The notes under the pieces are model-generated. The model did not search any database, had not been told where the DNA came from, and saw only the letters and a program-made list of their open reading frames with translations. 64,000 bases of DNA from Tritrichomonas musculus (taxonomy: Eukaryota; Parabasalia; Tritrichomonadida; Tritrichomonadidae), in NCBI GenBank assembly GCA_039105265.1, contig JAPFFF010000022.1, positions 1,550,001 to 1,614,000 on the forward strand, written 5' to 3'. The position numbers and the translations under genes were made by a program. Position 1 is the stretch's first letter; each line of letters starts with the position of its first letter. Of the stretch, positions 48,001-57,385 are shown piece by piece.

Positions 48001-49517
48001 TTCCAATAAGCTAAAGCATCTTGAATATCATCCTCAGTACTTAAATCTTCCATTTCGGTTGTTTCATTTTCTAGATAATCTCGAAGCTTATTTAATTCTT
48101 GATATATTTTTTCACCATAATCAGAACTTTTCAATATTTTATTTTTAATATCGTCTCTTGTATATTTGTCTTCTCTATAGAATTTATTCAATTGTTCAAT
48201 GATAATATAACATTTTAAGCCATAACTTGCTCTTGACGGGTCATTCTGAAATTCATCTCGAACCCATATCAAATCTCGAGGAGGTTCTCCTGAAAAATAT
48301 TTATTAAATTTCTCTAAATCATCTTTTAGGTCATCATTGTTATTTATATTATTGACTTTTCCTTCTTCATAATCTATAACGCTTTTTAATTTCTCTAAGC
48401 TTTCTAAGGTGTCTGGAAAATCATCTTCTTTAAATCGATTTCCTAAAATGTCTTTAACTTTTTTGAGTCTAGCTTCTCTTAATAACCATATTATAGCTTC
48501 TGATACATCATCTCCAAATTTATTAACTATATATTGTCTTCTGATTTTCTTTGGTCGAAAAGCATTATTATATTCTTCGATAGCAGAATCTAAATCCCCA
48601 ACTCCATTATATTTATCTTCATTCCTTAAAACTTTTTCGAGATATTTTATCTGTTTATCATCATTTTTCTTACTTTCTTCTTGGTCTTCCCAAAGGACAT
48701 TATATTTTTCTTCAAAGAGTTTGATTCCATTATCGAGCTTCAATTTTTTCTCTATTTGGTTTTTATCTATTTTTTGAAACAATCTCATAGCCCATTTATA
48801 TCTGTCGGCCCAAGACGTTACTTTTTCATCTGGATTATTCAAGCTATATGCATTAAAATACCCATCAATCTCTCCTGTTGTTAATATGTCTTTATACCTC
48901 TCATATTCTGCTATTTTCTTTTTCAAATATTGTCTTTTCTCTCTGCTTTTGGAATTGTCATATGCATCGACAGTTAAATCTTCTTCTCCGATTTCAGCTA
49001 AGATTTTTTGATATTTAGCTTTTTCATCATAATTACCTAACAAATACATAGCATTCTCTAAATCTTTTCGAATATCATTAGAGCGTAGTTCTGGGAATTC
49101 TTTCATTAATTCATCATATGTATATTTCTTTGATGTCATGAAATTTGATTTTGAATCTTCTTCTTCGAATAATTCTTGTCTATTATAATAAGTACTTAAT
49201 TTGTCATCCATATCTCCAATACCTCTGGCCAAATCATTATTATAACGAGCTTTCATCTCTTGTTCAGATTTTTTCTCTATCTTGTCTTGATAATCATAAT
49301 ATACCAAATAAAACATTACCGAATCATATCTATGACCATGTTTTTTAAACAACTCAGTCATTCCATCTGGCATTTTTGATTTAACCTGCCAAGCATTCAA
49401 ATAGGACATAGCCAAACTGTCATTGATTAATTTATCTAATTCTTGACTACAAATAGACCTTTCATTTTCTAGACGCTGTAAAGTTTTTTCGTCATCTTTG
49501 TCGTCTATAAGCTTCAT
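45078..49517 (-). CDS. Giant helical repeat protein, 1479 aa
   Basis: Residues 1 to about 1080 are helical and highly charged, containing some seven degenerate repeats about 100-150 residues apart: (F/Y/W)-N-x(2-3)-aromatic/His-(G/S), then 15-20 residues later a Leu and an aromatic or Gly (examples AYWNQQHGTEYNFYDCL, EFNEKFGKKYDQNNL, FNALSGKNYSMNTLL). A Glu/Lys coiled coil follows, then a long disordered Ser/Pro/Thr tail with arginine patches (PPPRRQIIRRETF) to the end. The size and layout suggest a tegument, scaffold or tape-measure-like virion protein; inference. The locus may be broken. Next gene upstream (49551) shares the repeat style. Confidence 0.7.
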   Translation of the reverse strand: MKLIDDKDDEKTLQRLENERSICSQELDKLINDSLAMSYLNAWQVKSKMPDGMTELFKKHGHRYDSVMFYLVYYDYQDKIEKKSEQEMKARYNNDLARGIGDMDDKLSTYYNRQELFEEEDSKSNFMTSKKYTYDELMKEFPELRSNDIRKDLENAMYLLGNYDEKAKYQKILAEIGEEDLTVDAYDNSKSREKRQYLKKKIAEYERYKDILTTGEIDGYFNAYSLNNPDEKVTSWADRYKWAMRLFQKIDKNQIEKKLKLDNGIKLFEEKYNVLWEDQEESKKNDDKQIKYLEKVLRNEDKYNGVGDLDSAIEEYNNAFRPKKIRRQYIVNKFGDDVSEAIIWLLREARLKKVKDILGNRFKEDDFPDTLESLEKLKSVIDYEEGKVNNINNNDDLKDDLEKFNKYFSGEPPRDLIWVRDEFQNDPSRASYGLKCYIIIEQLNKFYREDKYTRDDIKNKILKSSDYGEKIYQELNKLRDYLENETTEMEDLSTEDDIQDALAYWNQQHGTEYNFYDCLRELGQYKDNKNKYPKAKKAIAELLIFYRNSLFPKNQKTKEIIFSTKLDPLIDEMIRDITKAKSNERASSQDDIKNKMKNLNLDYETQETLLRKYDKPEDLNLHLEILELKEKYDQINDTDKMPEIDDINKYTFKEYSGKDLKKYLSEVVKYDWSTIKKELEEMEKRTKDNLDVEKYGTVDGLKSAKGNAFEARAFLLCEELRLDFNALSGKNYSMNTLLKRWNFDLASLRQYLDYNVVKMKFRKSKRKEPELIKDYDAFIADPKHTETIERWREWVEKFEDQLNKETKEKAIMANNITKEKLQEYASSQKDIEIIMKTLDNIKEFNEKFGKKYDQNNLSELCSEEGNWTTAYFNVRVLSLLQDYNYIANKRSEPGLTTEKIITEFGLSGKKNFTVEKIDEILPELKKKVIESRDLFLDPHFKEYNEISGEAITKLDEVTKIYPNVDDAERFLRIEKFCKPIRKMIKEMKTMKYEIPTTLNLDEKKFEYELVKSTNNNVDVLEQNLQQQYVQFQELLKKFQEKDAEDKKQKNVLNPKINDINRMRRKLGMSEITIDKYKNMEFENSKQALDDEKRDLEEKQREKDNQKSNSVGGGFNSGSTFGGTVGQPLRFSALNAQKQTNPLTPSTNSTTNPTTFSRPGMEVNKSGIGDLTRANAPLRLTGFNRDTPKPASDSLFSLKSKFDSGSDDDDNPLKPKVNDFTKPLVPSNKFAPPVSLRRWILDKQRAQRLKKDSYPATSPKPSPGPSSLFTVKAEEPEEKWPEYDDDNDEDLPVIKPITSPLITDKLEEYQEPTLTTIKTPKMPQTGNLLPIPIDQKTKIRTSSGIVELPTRARKDAPLYAVRMPEVIPQMPVVRPVESKVFLAGPSLDDDYQMPRAPPPRRQIIRRETFTPNRNTSKQEVDRKLMEIRQRNKMKNAPLRIQRQQGRAMPVARPAYQPPIQTNNIPISILENPQLAALMKV

Positions 49518-49550
49518 TAATTCATCATTTGTAAATCCATATCTTTTCTC

Positions 49551-50948
49551 TTATTGTTTTACTTTTATTTTGACTTCCAAGTTCATAGAAGCATCTCTAA
49601 AATCATGAAATTTGTCTCGTAATTTTTCTACATCAACAGGAGAATGATAATAATGTTTATAATTCTTTAGCAAATCTCTAAAGTATTGACTATCCCAATT
49701 CAGATTATTTTTTTGTTCTTTCTTTAATTTTTCATGTAATTGATGAATACCTTCTGGAGTTTCAGGGATTCCTTGAGCAGAAAAATTCTTAGATAAATTC
49801 GATATTTGATTAACCAAATTATGATATTCCAAAAATACTTTCCAATCCTCTTTATCTTTAGATTCATCTAAGACCATCTGAGAAAGTTTATATTTTGTCG
49901 TATTATGATTATTCCATTTCTCTAGCTCCTTCCCTAATTTATCGTCGTTCTTATAATCCGTTAAATCATCAAGTCTTTTTTCCATTAATCTAAGTTGTTC
50001 TTGAACTGTATTATTTGCGCCATCAAATTCTTTATCAAAGTTTCGAAGATATTCTTCCTTTTTTAATTCACATTTTAGAAATGGCTCAATATTTGCTCTT
50101 TTATGTTGAAAATGGCTGACAAACTCATATACGCTCTTCCATTTACTTCTGCCGGTAGCTAAATAGTCCGTCCAAGGCTTCCAAAATTCATTCGTTCCGA
50201 AATATGCCAAATCAACTTGCTGATAACCAGATAAGTATTCATTTAAATAATCAATTTTTTGAGCATCAGTTTTTGTTTCAGCAGGATAGTCAATACTTTG
50301 TTGACGAAACAACTGACGAAATTGAAGCTCTAAATCTACTCTTTGTAGATATCTTATTGCATCATCATCATTTGGATAAGACTCTGCAAATTTACCAAAA
50401 TCTTTTTCTGGAATATGATCTTTCAAAGCCTGCCACATACCATATAAGTCCTGATTTCCTTTTTTGGATTTGTATGAAGTACGCAATCTTATTGTATCGG
50501 CCAATAATGCATTAAATTTTTCTGATTTATTAGATATTCCTGGGGGATATGTATATTGTTTTCCTCCTGACCATTTATTATATTTGTTATTTAGAAAATT
50601 AGTCATAGCTGTATACCTATCATCTTCACTTAAGAAAGCAAATTGATTATCTATCTTATTAATTTCTTGCTGTGTTGTATACATACCTATAGTTTTTAAA
50701 AATTCTTGAAACGCCAGACAATCGGAATCTTCTTTCCATGCCTTCTCATTCATTTTTCCGGATGTGAGAATCTGTATTTTTTCTACGACTTTTTCTAATC
50801 CATTTGAAGCATTTGCATATTGGTCTACTTCTGCTTCTGCCAAAGGCTTTGCTCCACCTTTATAGTCGATATTATCAGCATAAGTAGTATACGTTAGGCT
50901 GTGCGCCCTTAACGGTCGCCCAGACCTAACTGCGCCGACCGATATCAC
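49551..50948 (-). CDS. Helical repeat protein related to 45078 gene
   Basis: 465 codons, helical and charged with many Trp and Tyr; segments such as KWNNHNTTKYKLSQMVLDE and EYLSGYQQVDLAYFG match the degenerate repeat of the 1479-residue protein. The frame begins with GTG rather than ATG, inside an unusual GC-rich patch (50892-50945) whose encoded residues (SVGAVRSGRPLRAHS) differ in style from the rest, so the true start is uncertain. The locus may be broken. Probably a virion or scaffold protein. Confidence 0.6.
   Translation of the reverse strand: MISVGAVRSGRPLRAHSLTYTTYADNIDYKGGAKPLAEAEVDQYANASNGLEKVVEKIQILTSGKMNEKAWKEDSDCLAFQEFLKTIGMYTTQQEINKIDNQFAFLSEDDRYTAMTNFLNNKYNKWSGGKQYTYPPGISNKSEKFNALLADTIRLRTSYKSKKGNQDLYGMWQALKDHIPEKDFGKFAESYPNDDDAIRYLQRVDLELQFRQLFRQQSIDYPAETKTDAQKIDYLNEYLSGYQQVDLAYFGTNEFWKPWTDYLATGRSKWKSVYEFVSHFQHKRANIEPFLKCELKKEEYLRNFDKEFDGANNTVQEQLRLMEKRLDDLTDYKNDDKLGKELEKWNNHNTTKYKLSQMVLDESKDKEDWKVFLEYHNLVNQISNLSKNFSAQGIPETPEGIHQLHEKLKKEQKNNLNWDSQYFRDLLKNYKHYYHSPVDVEKLRDKFHDFRDASMNLEVKIKVKQ
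50892..50945. other. GC-rich patch of foreign character
   Basis: A ~55-bp stretch of roughly 60% GC in a region of about 25-30% GC. GTGCGCCCTTAACGGTCGCC at 50901-50920 matches 16 of 20 bases of GTGCACTTTAAACGGTCGCC at 34201-34220, the terminal sequence of the TTAA transposon, and contains TTAA. It may be a scar of such an element. Confidence 0.45.
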
Positions 50949-50991
50949 TAGGGAACTTTGAACAAAAAAAAAAACATAACCATTTTAAAGT

Positions 50992-53900
50992 TTATGCTAT
51001 ATCCAATAGGGTAGCATATGGTGTTCTTGTAAATATTTCACATTTTGGATTTTCAGAATTTGATATTCCATTTTTGAAAAATGAACTGTTGAAAACTATT
51101 GATTGAGCAATAGAAATAACATTGAAAGTTGTTTTGTCTAACGGAAAACGTATATTATTCAAATAAATTTCTGTTGGTTCACATTGATATTCCGATGAAG
51201 GCGAATTTGCAGAATTAAATGAAACATTGACTTTGATTTCTTTCTGAGTCACAATATTATTTTTAGTTTCAGGATAAGAAAGATAAATTGTTGCTTCATA
51301 ATTGTCAAGTGCTTTTTCTAAATTATATCGAATTATTCCTTCAGATTTGTTATCAAAGGTATAATTAACTTTTGCCAGTTTTATCAAATTATTCATATCT
51401 GGAATGTCATCTTTTAATGCATATATGGATAAATCTGGATCTGATTTGCCTTCGAGAGCAGCAAATCTGGCTTCAAAAGCGGCTATCGTAGCCTTTAATG
51501 TGGTATTTTCAGCCTCTAATGTCTCAATTCTGCCTTTGAGCACATCTAAAGCCTCATTTGTTTCATCAACAGTAGGATATGTATTCATTATTTTTGCTAT
51601 GTTTTCATCGTTTGTATGTGAGTTTTCTTCTATTTGATCAATCTTTTTATTAAGCGCATCAATGTCACTCATATATGCTATATCATTTACAGTATATTTC
51701 ATACTTCTTATCGCTGTGTTCTCTTTGATGCTGATTGCACTAATTCTATGTTTCTTTGGGTTATCAATAATTATAGTTTTGTCTTGGAGAGATGCAGTTG
51801 GAAAGTTCTCTGTGCCCTCATAGTTCGATATCTCTCCATTTGATATATGAATTATTGGATAATTCTCTTCATAGTCTATATCATTATATTCGCTTACTTT
51901 CATGATCATAATCCTGACTTTGATAATTCCTTCACTTATTGTATCCTCAGCTTCTAAATGTATTTTGCCATCAATTAATTTGCCATTAATATCAATTGTA
52001 TCGTCTCTTTTCAAATCACTTTTTGAAATAAAATCACTACTCTCAATTTCTTCGACCTTTGAGGCCAATAATTTGAAAGGTCTCTTCAAACTATCTCTGA
52101 ATTGATTACACATTTCTTCTGTTGCTCTTATGGATAAAACTGCTTTCGTAGGGTCATCAAAATCATCATCAAATGTTTCATCAGGTAATGGTTCATATTC
52201 TTTATCGCACCATTCAAAAAGTGGTGTTAAATCAGTTGTTGATTGTATTGAACGAGTAATCCCTGGGTTATCAAACAATTCCATATCACCAAGATTACGA
52301 TAGCCGGCTCTTCTATACCACCATTCTCTAAAAAAGTTCTGAATTCTTTGCAAAATTCCACCGCCTCTGGTTGTTGTTTGGCCTGCATTGGAAACAGTTT
52401 TAGTGGGAAATTTGATGAAGTTAGGGTTAATTGACATTCCGATAGATATGGCACTTCCAACTGTCCCTGCTATACCAAAAGCTAATGCAACATAAGAAAT
52501 CATTCGTGTATTTTCCTCATCATATTCTAAATTTTGTGTTTTTAAATTAATAGCGACCATTTCTGAATTCAAAACATCAACCTTATTTGAAATAGCTTGA
52601 ACATCATATGAAACAACATCAAAATTATTTGTCAAAACATTTAAATCACTTCTCATCGTCGTGATGTTATCGGCAGTTATTATTTTTGATGAAGTGATAT
52701 TATAATCTGTATACAAAGTAGTTGCTGCATTTGGGTTTGGACTAACATCATAGAATTGAGATTTAATAATATAAGCAAAAGCATTTGTTTTTGAATCCCA
52801 ATTGACTTCTTCTATTGAATTAATAATATCTTTTCTGAGATATAATTCAATATTTCTGTTATTGTCATCAATTAAACTATCTTCTAAATGTAATTCAAGG
52901 CTTTCAATTGTATCTTTCAGAGGAATAAGACCAAAATGTCCTTTTTTATTGACTGAATTAACAAAAACACCATTTGCTTTAAATGTATAAGCAACAGTAA
53001 ATTGTGGATAACCAGGTGTTTCAATATTTAAATGGATTTCATCAATCTCTTCAATTTTGAAATTATTATTTGGATAATCATCACAAATTATATTTAGTTT
53101 ACCAATTGAATAATCTGGATATCTTTCATCATTAACTATTTCTGAATCATCAAGAAACCAATATAAACTTTTTGGTTCAATTTTCGTGCCATCTTTCTTA
53201 ATTAATTCAAATTTTTTAGATGTATTTTGAAAAAGTCCATGAATTAAACTTTCCGGTGATGACTCACTTTTTGGGATTAATTTTTCATTTGCTTCAGTTT
53301 TCTTGATCATAATGAAAACAGAATTTGATGGTCTAGAAGATTCTGACATCTTTGTTCGATTCAATTTATTCACAACTTTCCCAACGATTCTTGCTTGAAT
53401 ATTATTGCCCATCCATTTTGTTCCATCCCAGGTTAAGACCCATTCATTTCCAAAACAATATTCTTTGAATTTAAATTGTAAATTGAGAGGTATTGTATAA
53501 TCAGAAGGTATTTCAAAAATCATTTTATAATAATCATTATCTTCTGAAATAATTGAAGGCTTATAGAAATAATGAACGTCACTTTTGTGTAATTTGAGAG
53601 AATTATCTGCTTCAATTATTTTGCACTTAAAAACTGGTTTATTCGATTCAATTAAATCCTGACTTGTTTGATTCATTATACTCAAATCACCGTTCATCCA
53701 TAACGTATATGGCACAATATTGAGACGCTCATCAAAAGCTATGAAAAATTGAGAGCTATCTTCAGAACATTTATTTGTATATCCTTTCGATTCTTCATCA
53801 TAAGCTATTATCGGACATTGAATATGATTATCATGAACGCTTATGAAAAATTCCTTGATATATCGTCCTTCTGTGTCATAAACAACATCTTTTCTGAGAA

Positions 53901-56900
53901 TTATTTTGAATATATTCCCATTGAAAGCTTTCAATTTTTGTTCAATATCATCATCATTTATTTTAATTTTCAATATATTATAATTTACATTATTGATTGT
54001 TTTTGTATCCCCTTCAACGTTTTCATTTTTCACATTGAATTCTGGAACTCCAAATTTTATATTAAAAAGTGAATCTGTCTTATCTGATGACGTAGCTAAT
54101 TTTTCAATATCAACACCGTTTATTAATCCATTTACATTCAAATTTGCTAATATATTGAAATTGCCTAAAACCGGTTTTTTCTCATCAATTGTTCGGCCAT
54201 CTTCTTTCAAAATATTGATATCATAGCTTTCTAATAATTCATTTACTGAATTCACTCCTGAAATATTTGCTGGCAAATTATTATTAATATTAATATCTGC
54301 TATTTCATCTGATAATAATTTAATATCATCAACGGGGTCTACATGATGGCGCCAAACCCATTCACCTCCATATTGAACAATTTGGCCTTTTCCTAAAAAT
54401 CGGCCTGAATTCAATAATTCAACCATAACTGACACACTCTCTGAATAGCTATTTCTCCAATTGCTGTCAAAACCTCTATTTCTATATGATAACATCACCC
54501 ACTCTTCTAAATAATCATCCCATACATAGTTATCAGGAGGAACAAATTCATGATTGGTTCTCCATCCAGCTTCAAAATTCTGTCCATGTTCTTGCCATTC
54601 TTGATCAAAAACATTCCAAACATAATTATCACCAAAATGTTGTCTTTGATCTCTTTGCCATTCTAATCTTTCACTTTGATCTTGATTTGTATATGAGTTA
54701 TAATTTGCATGAAATATCCATTGATCATATCTATCACTCCAACGAAAAACACCATCATTTATTTGAGATGGCAACAGAAAGGTTGCTAATGCTGAACTAG
54801 GATTCGTTCTCCAGTCTGTATTTGATTCTTGAATACCATTTTCTGCACCGATAGCAACCCATTCACCATGAAAAGTGTCAATGATAAAATTGCGTGGCAT
54901 ATTTTGTGCATTAAGATTTGTTCGCCAACCAGATTGAAAATTAGAATTATTATGAAGAACCCAATGATCAGTTAATATGTCAAAAACATAATTTTCATCT
55001 CTTCGAAAAGAACGATCATGTGATGTGTCAATTACATTCACTTTTTCTTTCTTTTTTCGTCGTCTTTTTATCGTTGTGTTCACTTGAGTTGCTGCTTCTT
55101 GATATATTTCTGGTTGAAACATCGCATCAACAAAAGAGCCGACACTATTATCAATTATTAAATGATTTTGCTTTTGAATTAATTGTTGAATGTCAAGATG
55201 TTGTTGTTGAGAAATTTGGCCAAAAAATCTTTGATTATTATTATTATTATTATTATCATTACAATTGCATTCTCTTATATTTGAGACTCTTTCTTCTAAA
55301 ACATTATGTTGCTGAATAATATTTCGAATATTTCTATTTGTTGTATCGATCCATCCCTGAAAACTAGGGTCTCTCATATCGTCATCATTATTATCATCAT
55401 CATTATTATCATTTCCATTTCCATCAATAATAATGCCATTATTAATATCCAACAATTGACCACCTTCAAAATTGCTCGTGCTTAATGCTAAACGTCCATT
55501 TTCAATTTTTTTGGCACGAATCTTTTTGAATGCACTTGTGATTACCATTCCCGTAATTCCTGAACCAAGAAGAACCAAAATAACAGTAAGGATACTTTTC
55601 ATAAGCTCTGTTTGGTTTTCATAATATTTTTTCAAAAATTCATAAGCACTATTCACTTCAATAACGATATCACCCGTCGTTTCTATTGGATGATTGACAA
55701 ATTGATAAACTGCATGAATAATTTTTTTTGTGGATTTATCCCATATTAATTGAACTGTACCGTTAAATATTTCAATAAATTTTTCTTTGGAAAAGTTGTT
55801 ATATAAAAATGTTTGTATTGGAGCTGTATATTTTTTATTTTGAATTATTTCTTTGAGCCATTCCCATAATTTTTCCACTTCAACGGCTTCTTCAGGGTCA
55901 ATTATTTGATCAGCGTCAGTGACAAAATGGTATTCTTTGATTTCTGCATTTCCGACTTCATCTATCATTGGAACAACTACTCCATCAAAAATCTCTTTTA
56001 TCTTCTGTTTATTTATATTTTTGCCTATCCATTCTTTCCAGTCTTCAAAACTGCTTGTATTTGAAATGTATTGTTTCAAAAAGTCGACAAAATTTTCGAC
56101 AAAAACATATGCTTCATCATTTTCGAAATCCTCATCAAAATGTGCTATATATGTCTTCTGATATGTTTCTCCATCTTTACCAAACACAGTCTGTTTAAAA
56201 TTATTATATATATTTTTCAAAGCAGTTTTATTAAAATTCTCCATGATATGACGGAAAAAATTCTGATTCTGTTTATCGGCCTTCTTCAATTTTTCAAAAA
56301 CATTGGCTATATTATCATATTCGATTTCACCTTTATCGTTCACTGTTTTTGTTTTTAAAGTTTTTGTCTCTATTTCATCATTAGCTTCATTATATACTGT
56401 CACTTCTTGATTATTTAAGCCTTCCATAATATCTTCATGCATTTGAGATATTGTTTCTGTGTTTGTATTGATTGCATTGACCATTTGGTCAAAATTTGTG
56501 ATAGGTTCGTCTTTAGTTTTCATTCTATTTTTGGTCAAAAATGATCCATACCATGGTTCTGATTCTTTTTCGGTTTCTTCATACGTTATCACTTTTGCTT
56601 TTCCATCTGGTTTAATATTTGATGAACTGTCAAAACCGAAATCTTTCAAATTATTGAATGTTTTCATCCAATTATATAAATTTTCAAGAGTGATATTCAA
56701 TGATTCAATAATCTCATTAATTGTGGTTACTTTTTCTTTTTCATAATAGCATCGTTTATCCTCCCAATAATCCAAAAGTTGAGCACCATCCTCTTTTTTA
56801 AGGGGGAGCATTTTCAATAGTTTATTATCTGGGCTGATAACCGTCATAGCCCTTGAATGTTTAATAAACTGATTGAGTACTCTTATTAATTGATTATATG

Positions 56901-57369
56901 TCTTTATTGAATTGTTTTCTGTTGAGATATAATATTTATTCTTTAGATCAAAATCTAATCCTTTCAATGTTAAGTCTGAAATTTCACGGTTTACATCAAA
57001 AGTTGCGTCTATTTTCAATTGATTTAGAGAGTTTTGAATAGCATCTGAATTATCATTCAAACATTTATAAAGCTGTTCTAAGGTGAAAGCATTGGTCAAT
57101 TTGCCATTCACCTTGATTTGTCCTGTTGGATAAATATTGACCTTATATAAGTTTTTTATATCTCCTGGTTTTATACCTGCACCTGCGGTTATATAAGCAT
57201 CTATCTCTGTTTTATTATAAATGTTATTGAAGAAAACTGAAGAACCATCTTCATCTTCTATTTGAACAATTTTATTTCCATTCTCATCTTCTCCGACTTT
57301 GATTTCTATTCCATTTGATTTTAATGTCTCAGCCTCACTTGATTGAATTGAGTATAAACCAATCGACAT
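50992..57369 (-). CDS. Giant fibre/spike-like protein 2 (2125 aa)
   Basis: Residues 1-580: helical and beta segments. A transmembrane helix at about 591-611 (ILTVILVLLGSGITGMVI) is followed by basic residues, an Asn/Asp run (650-715) and a Lys/Arg cluster (768-776). Residues 790-1010 hold about five Trp repeats of the type DNYVW(D/N).(Y/F)..EWV....F.(S/A)GWRTN. From about 1080 to the end it aligns with fibre 1 (22361-26311), including TTLYTDYNI, DVVSYDV, a second hydrophobic segment near 1615-1640 and the C-terminal beta domain. Likely a host-attachment protein, perhaps membrane-anchored; no known homologue recognised. Just downstream of the minor capsid gene, divergent. Confidence 0.7.
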   Translation of the reverse strand: MSIGLYSIQSSEAETLKSNGIEIKVGEDENGNKIVQIEDEDGSSVFFNNIYNKTEIDAYITAGAGIKPGDIKNLYKVNIYPTGQIKVNGKLTNAFTLEQLYKCLNDNSDAIQNSLNQLKIDATFDVNREISDLTLKGLDFDLKNKYYISTENNSIKTYNQLIRVLNQFIKHSRAMTVISPDNKLLKMLPLKKEDGAQLLDYWEDKRCYYEKEKVTTINEIIESLNITLENLYNWMKTFNNLKDFGFDSSSNIKPDGKAKVITYEETEKESEPWYGSFLTKNRMKTKDEPITNFDQMVNAINTNTETISQMHEDIMEGLNNQEVTVYNEANDEIETKTLKTKTVNDKGEIEYDNIANVFEKLKKADKQNQNFFRHIMENFNKTALKNIYNNFKQTVFGKDGETYQKTYIAHFDEDFENDEAYVFVENFVDFLKQYISNTSSFEDWKEWIGKNINKQKIKEIFDGVVVPMIDEVGNAEIKEYHFVTDADQIIDPEEAVEVEKLWEWLKEIIQNKKYTAPIQTFLYNNFSKEKFIEIFNGTVQLIWDKSTKKIIHAVYQFVNHPIETTGDIVIEVNSAYEFLKKYYENQTELMKSILTVILVLLGSGITGMVITSAFKKIRAKKIENGRLALSTSNFEGGQLLDINNGIIIDGNGNDNNDDDNNDDDMRDPSFQGWIDTTNRNIRNIIQQHNVLEERVSNIRECNCNDNNNNNNNQRFFGQISQQQHLDIQQLIQKQNHLIIDNSVGSFVDAMFQPEIYQEAATQVNTTIKRRRKKKEKVNVIDTSHDRSFRRDENYVFDILTDHWVLHNNSNFQSGWRTNLNAQNMPRNFIIDTFHGEWVAIGAENGIQESNTDWRTNPSSALATFLLPSQINDGVFRWSDRYDQWIFHANYNSYTNQDQSERLEWQRDQRQHFGDNYVWNVFDQEWQEHGQNFEAGWRTNHEFVPPDNYVWDDYLEEWVMLSYRNRGFDSNWRNSYSESVSVMVELLNSGRFLGKGQIVQYGGEWVWRHHVDPVDDIKLLSDEIADININNNLPANISGVNSVNELLESYDINILKEDGRTIDEKKPVLGNFNILANLNVNGLINGVDIEKLATSSDKTDSLFNIKFGVPEFNVKNENVEGDTKTINNVNYNILKIKINDDDIEQKLKAFNGNIFKIILRKDVVYDTEGRYIKEFFISVHDNHIQCPIIAYDEESKGYTNKCSEDSSQFFIAFDERLNIVPYTLWMNGDLSIMNQTSQDLIESNKPVFKCKIIEADNSLKLHKSDVHYFYKPSIISEDNDYYKMIFEIPSDYTIPLNLQFKFKEYCFGNEWVLTWDGTKWMGNNIQARIVGKVVNKLNRTKMSESSRPSNSVFIMIKKTEANEKLIPKSESSPESLIHGLFQNTSKKFELIKKDGTKIEPKSLYWFLDDSEIVNDERYPDYSIGKLNIICDDYPNNNFKIEEIDEIHLNIETPGYPQFTVAYTFKANGVFVNSVNKKGHFGLIPLKDTIESLELHLEDSLIDDNNRNIELYLRKDIINSIEEVNWDSKTNAFAYIIKSQFYDVSPNPNAATTLYTDYNITSSKIITADNITTMRSDLNVLTNNFDVVSYDVQAISNKVDVLNSEMVAINLKTQNLEYDEENTRMISYVALAFGIAGTVGSAISIGMSINPNFIKFPTKTVSNAGQTTTRGGGILQRIQNFFREWWYRRAGYRNLGDMELFDNPGITRSIQSTTDLTPLFEWCDKEYEPLPDETFDDDFDDPTKAVLSIRATEEMCNQFRDSLKRPFKLLASKVEEIESSDFISKSDLKRDDTIDINGKLIDGKIHLEAEDTISEGIIKVRIMIMKVSEYNDIDYEENYPIIHISNGEISNYEGTENFPTASLQDKTIIIDNPKKHRISAISIKENTAIRSMKYTVNDIAYMSDIDALNKKIDQIEENSHTNDENIAKIMNTYPTVDETNEALDVLKGRIETLEAENTTLKATIAAFEARFAALEGKSDPDLSIYALKDDIPDMNNLIKLAKVNYTFDNKSEGIIRYNLEKALDNYEATIYLSYPETKNNIVTQKEIKVNVSFNSANSPSSEYQCEPTEIYLNNIRFPLDKTTFNVISIAQSIVFNSSFFKNGISNSENPKCEIFTRTPYATLLDIA

Positions 57370-57385
57370 ATTTAATAATAAATAA

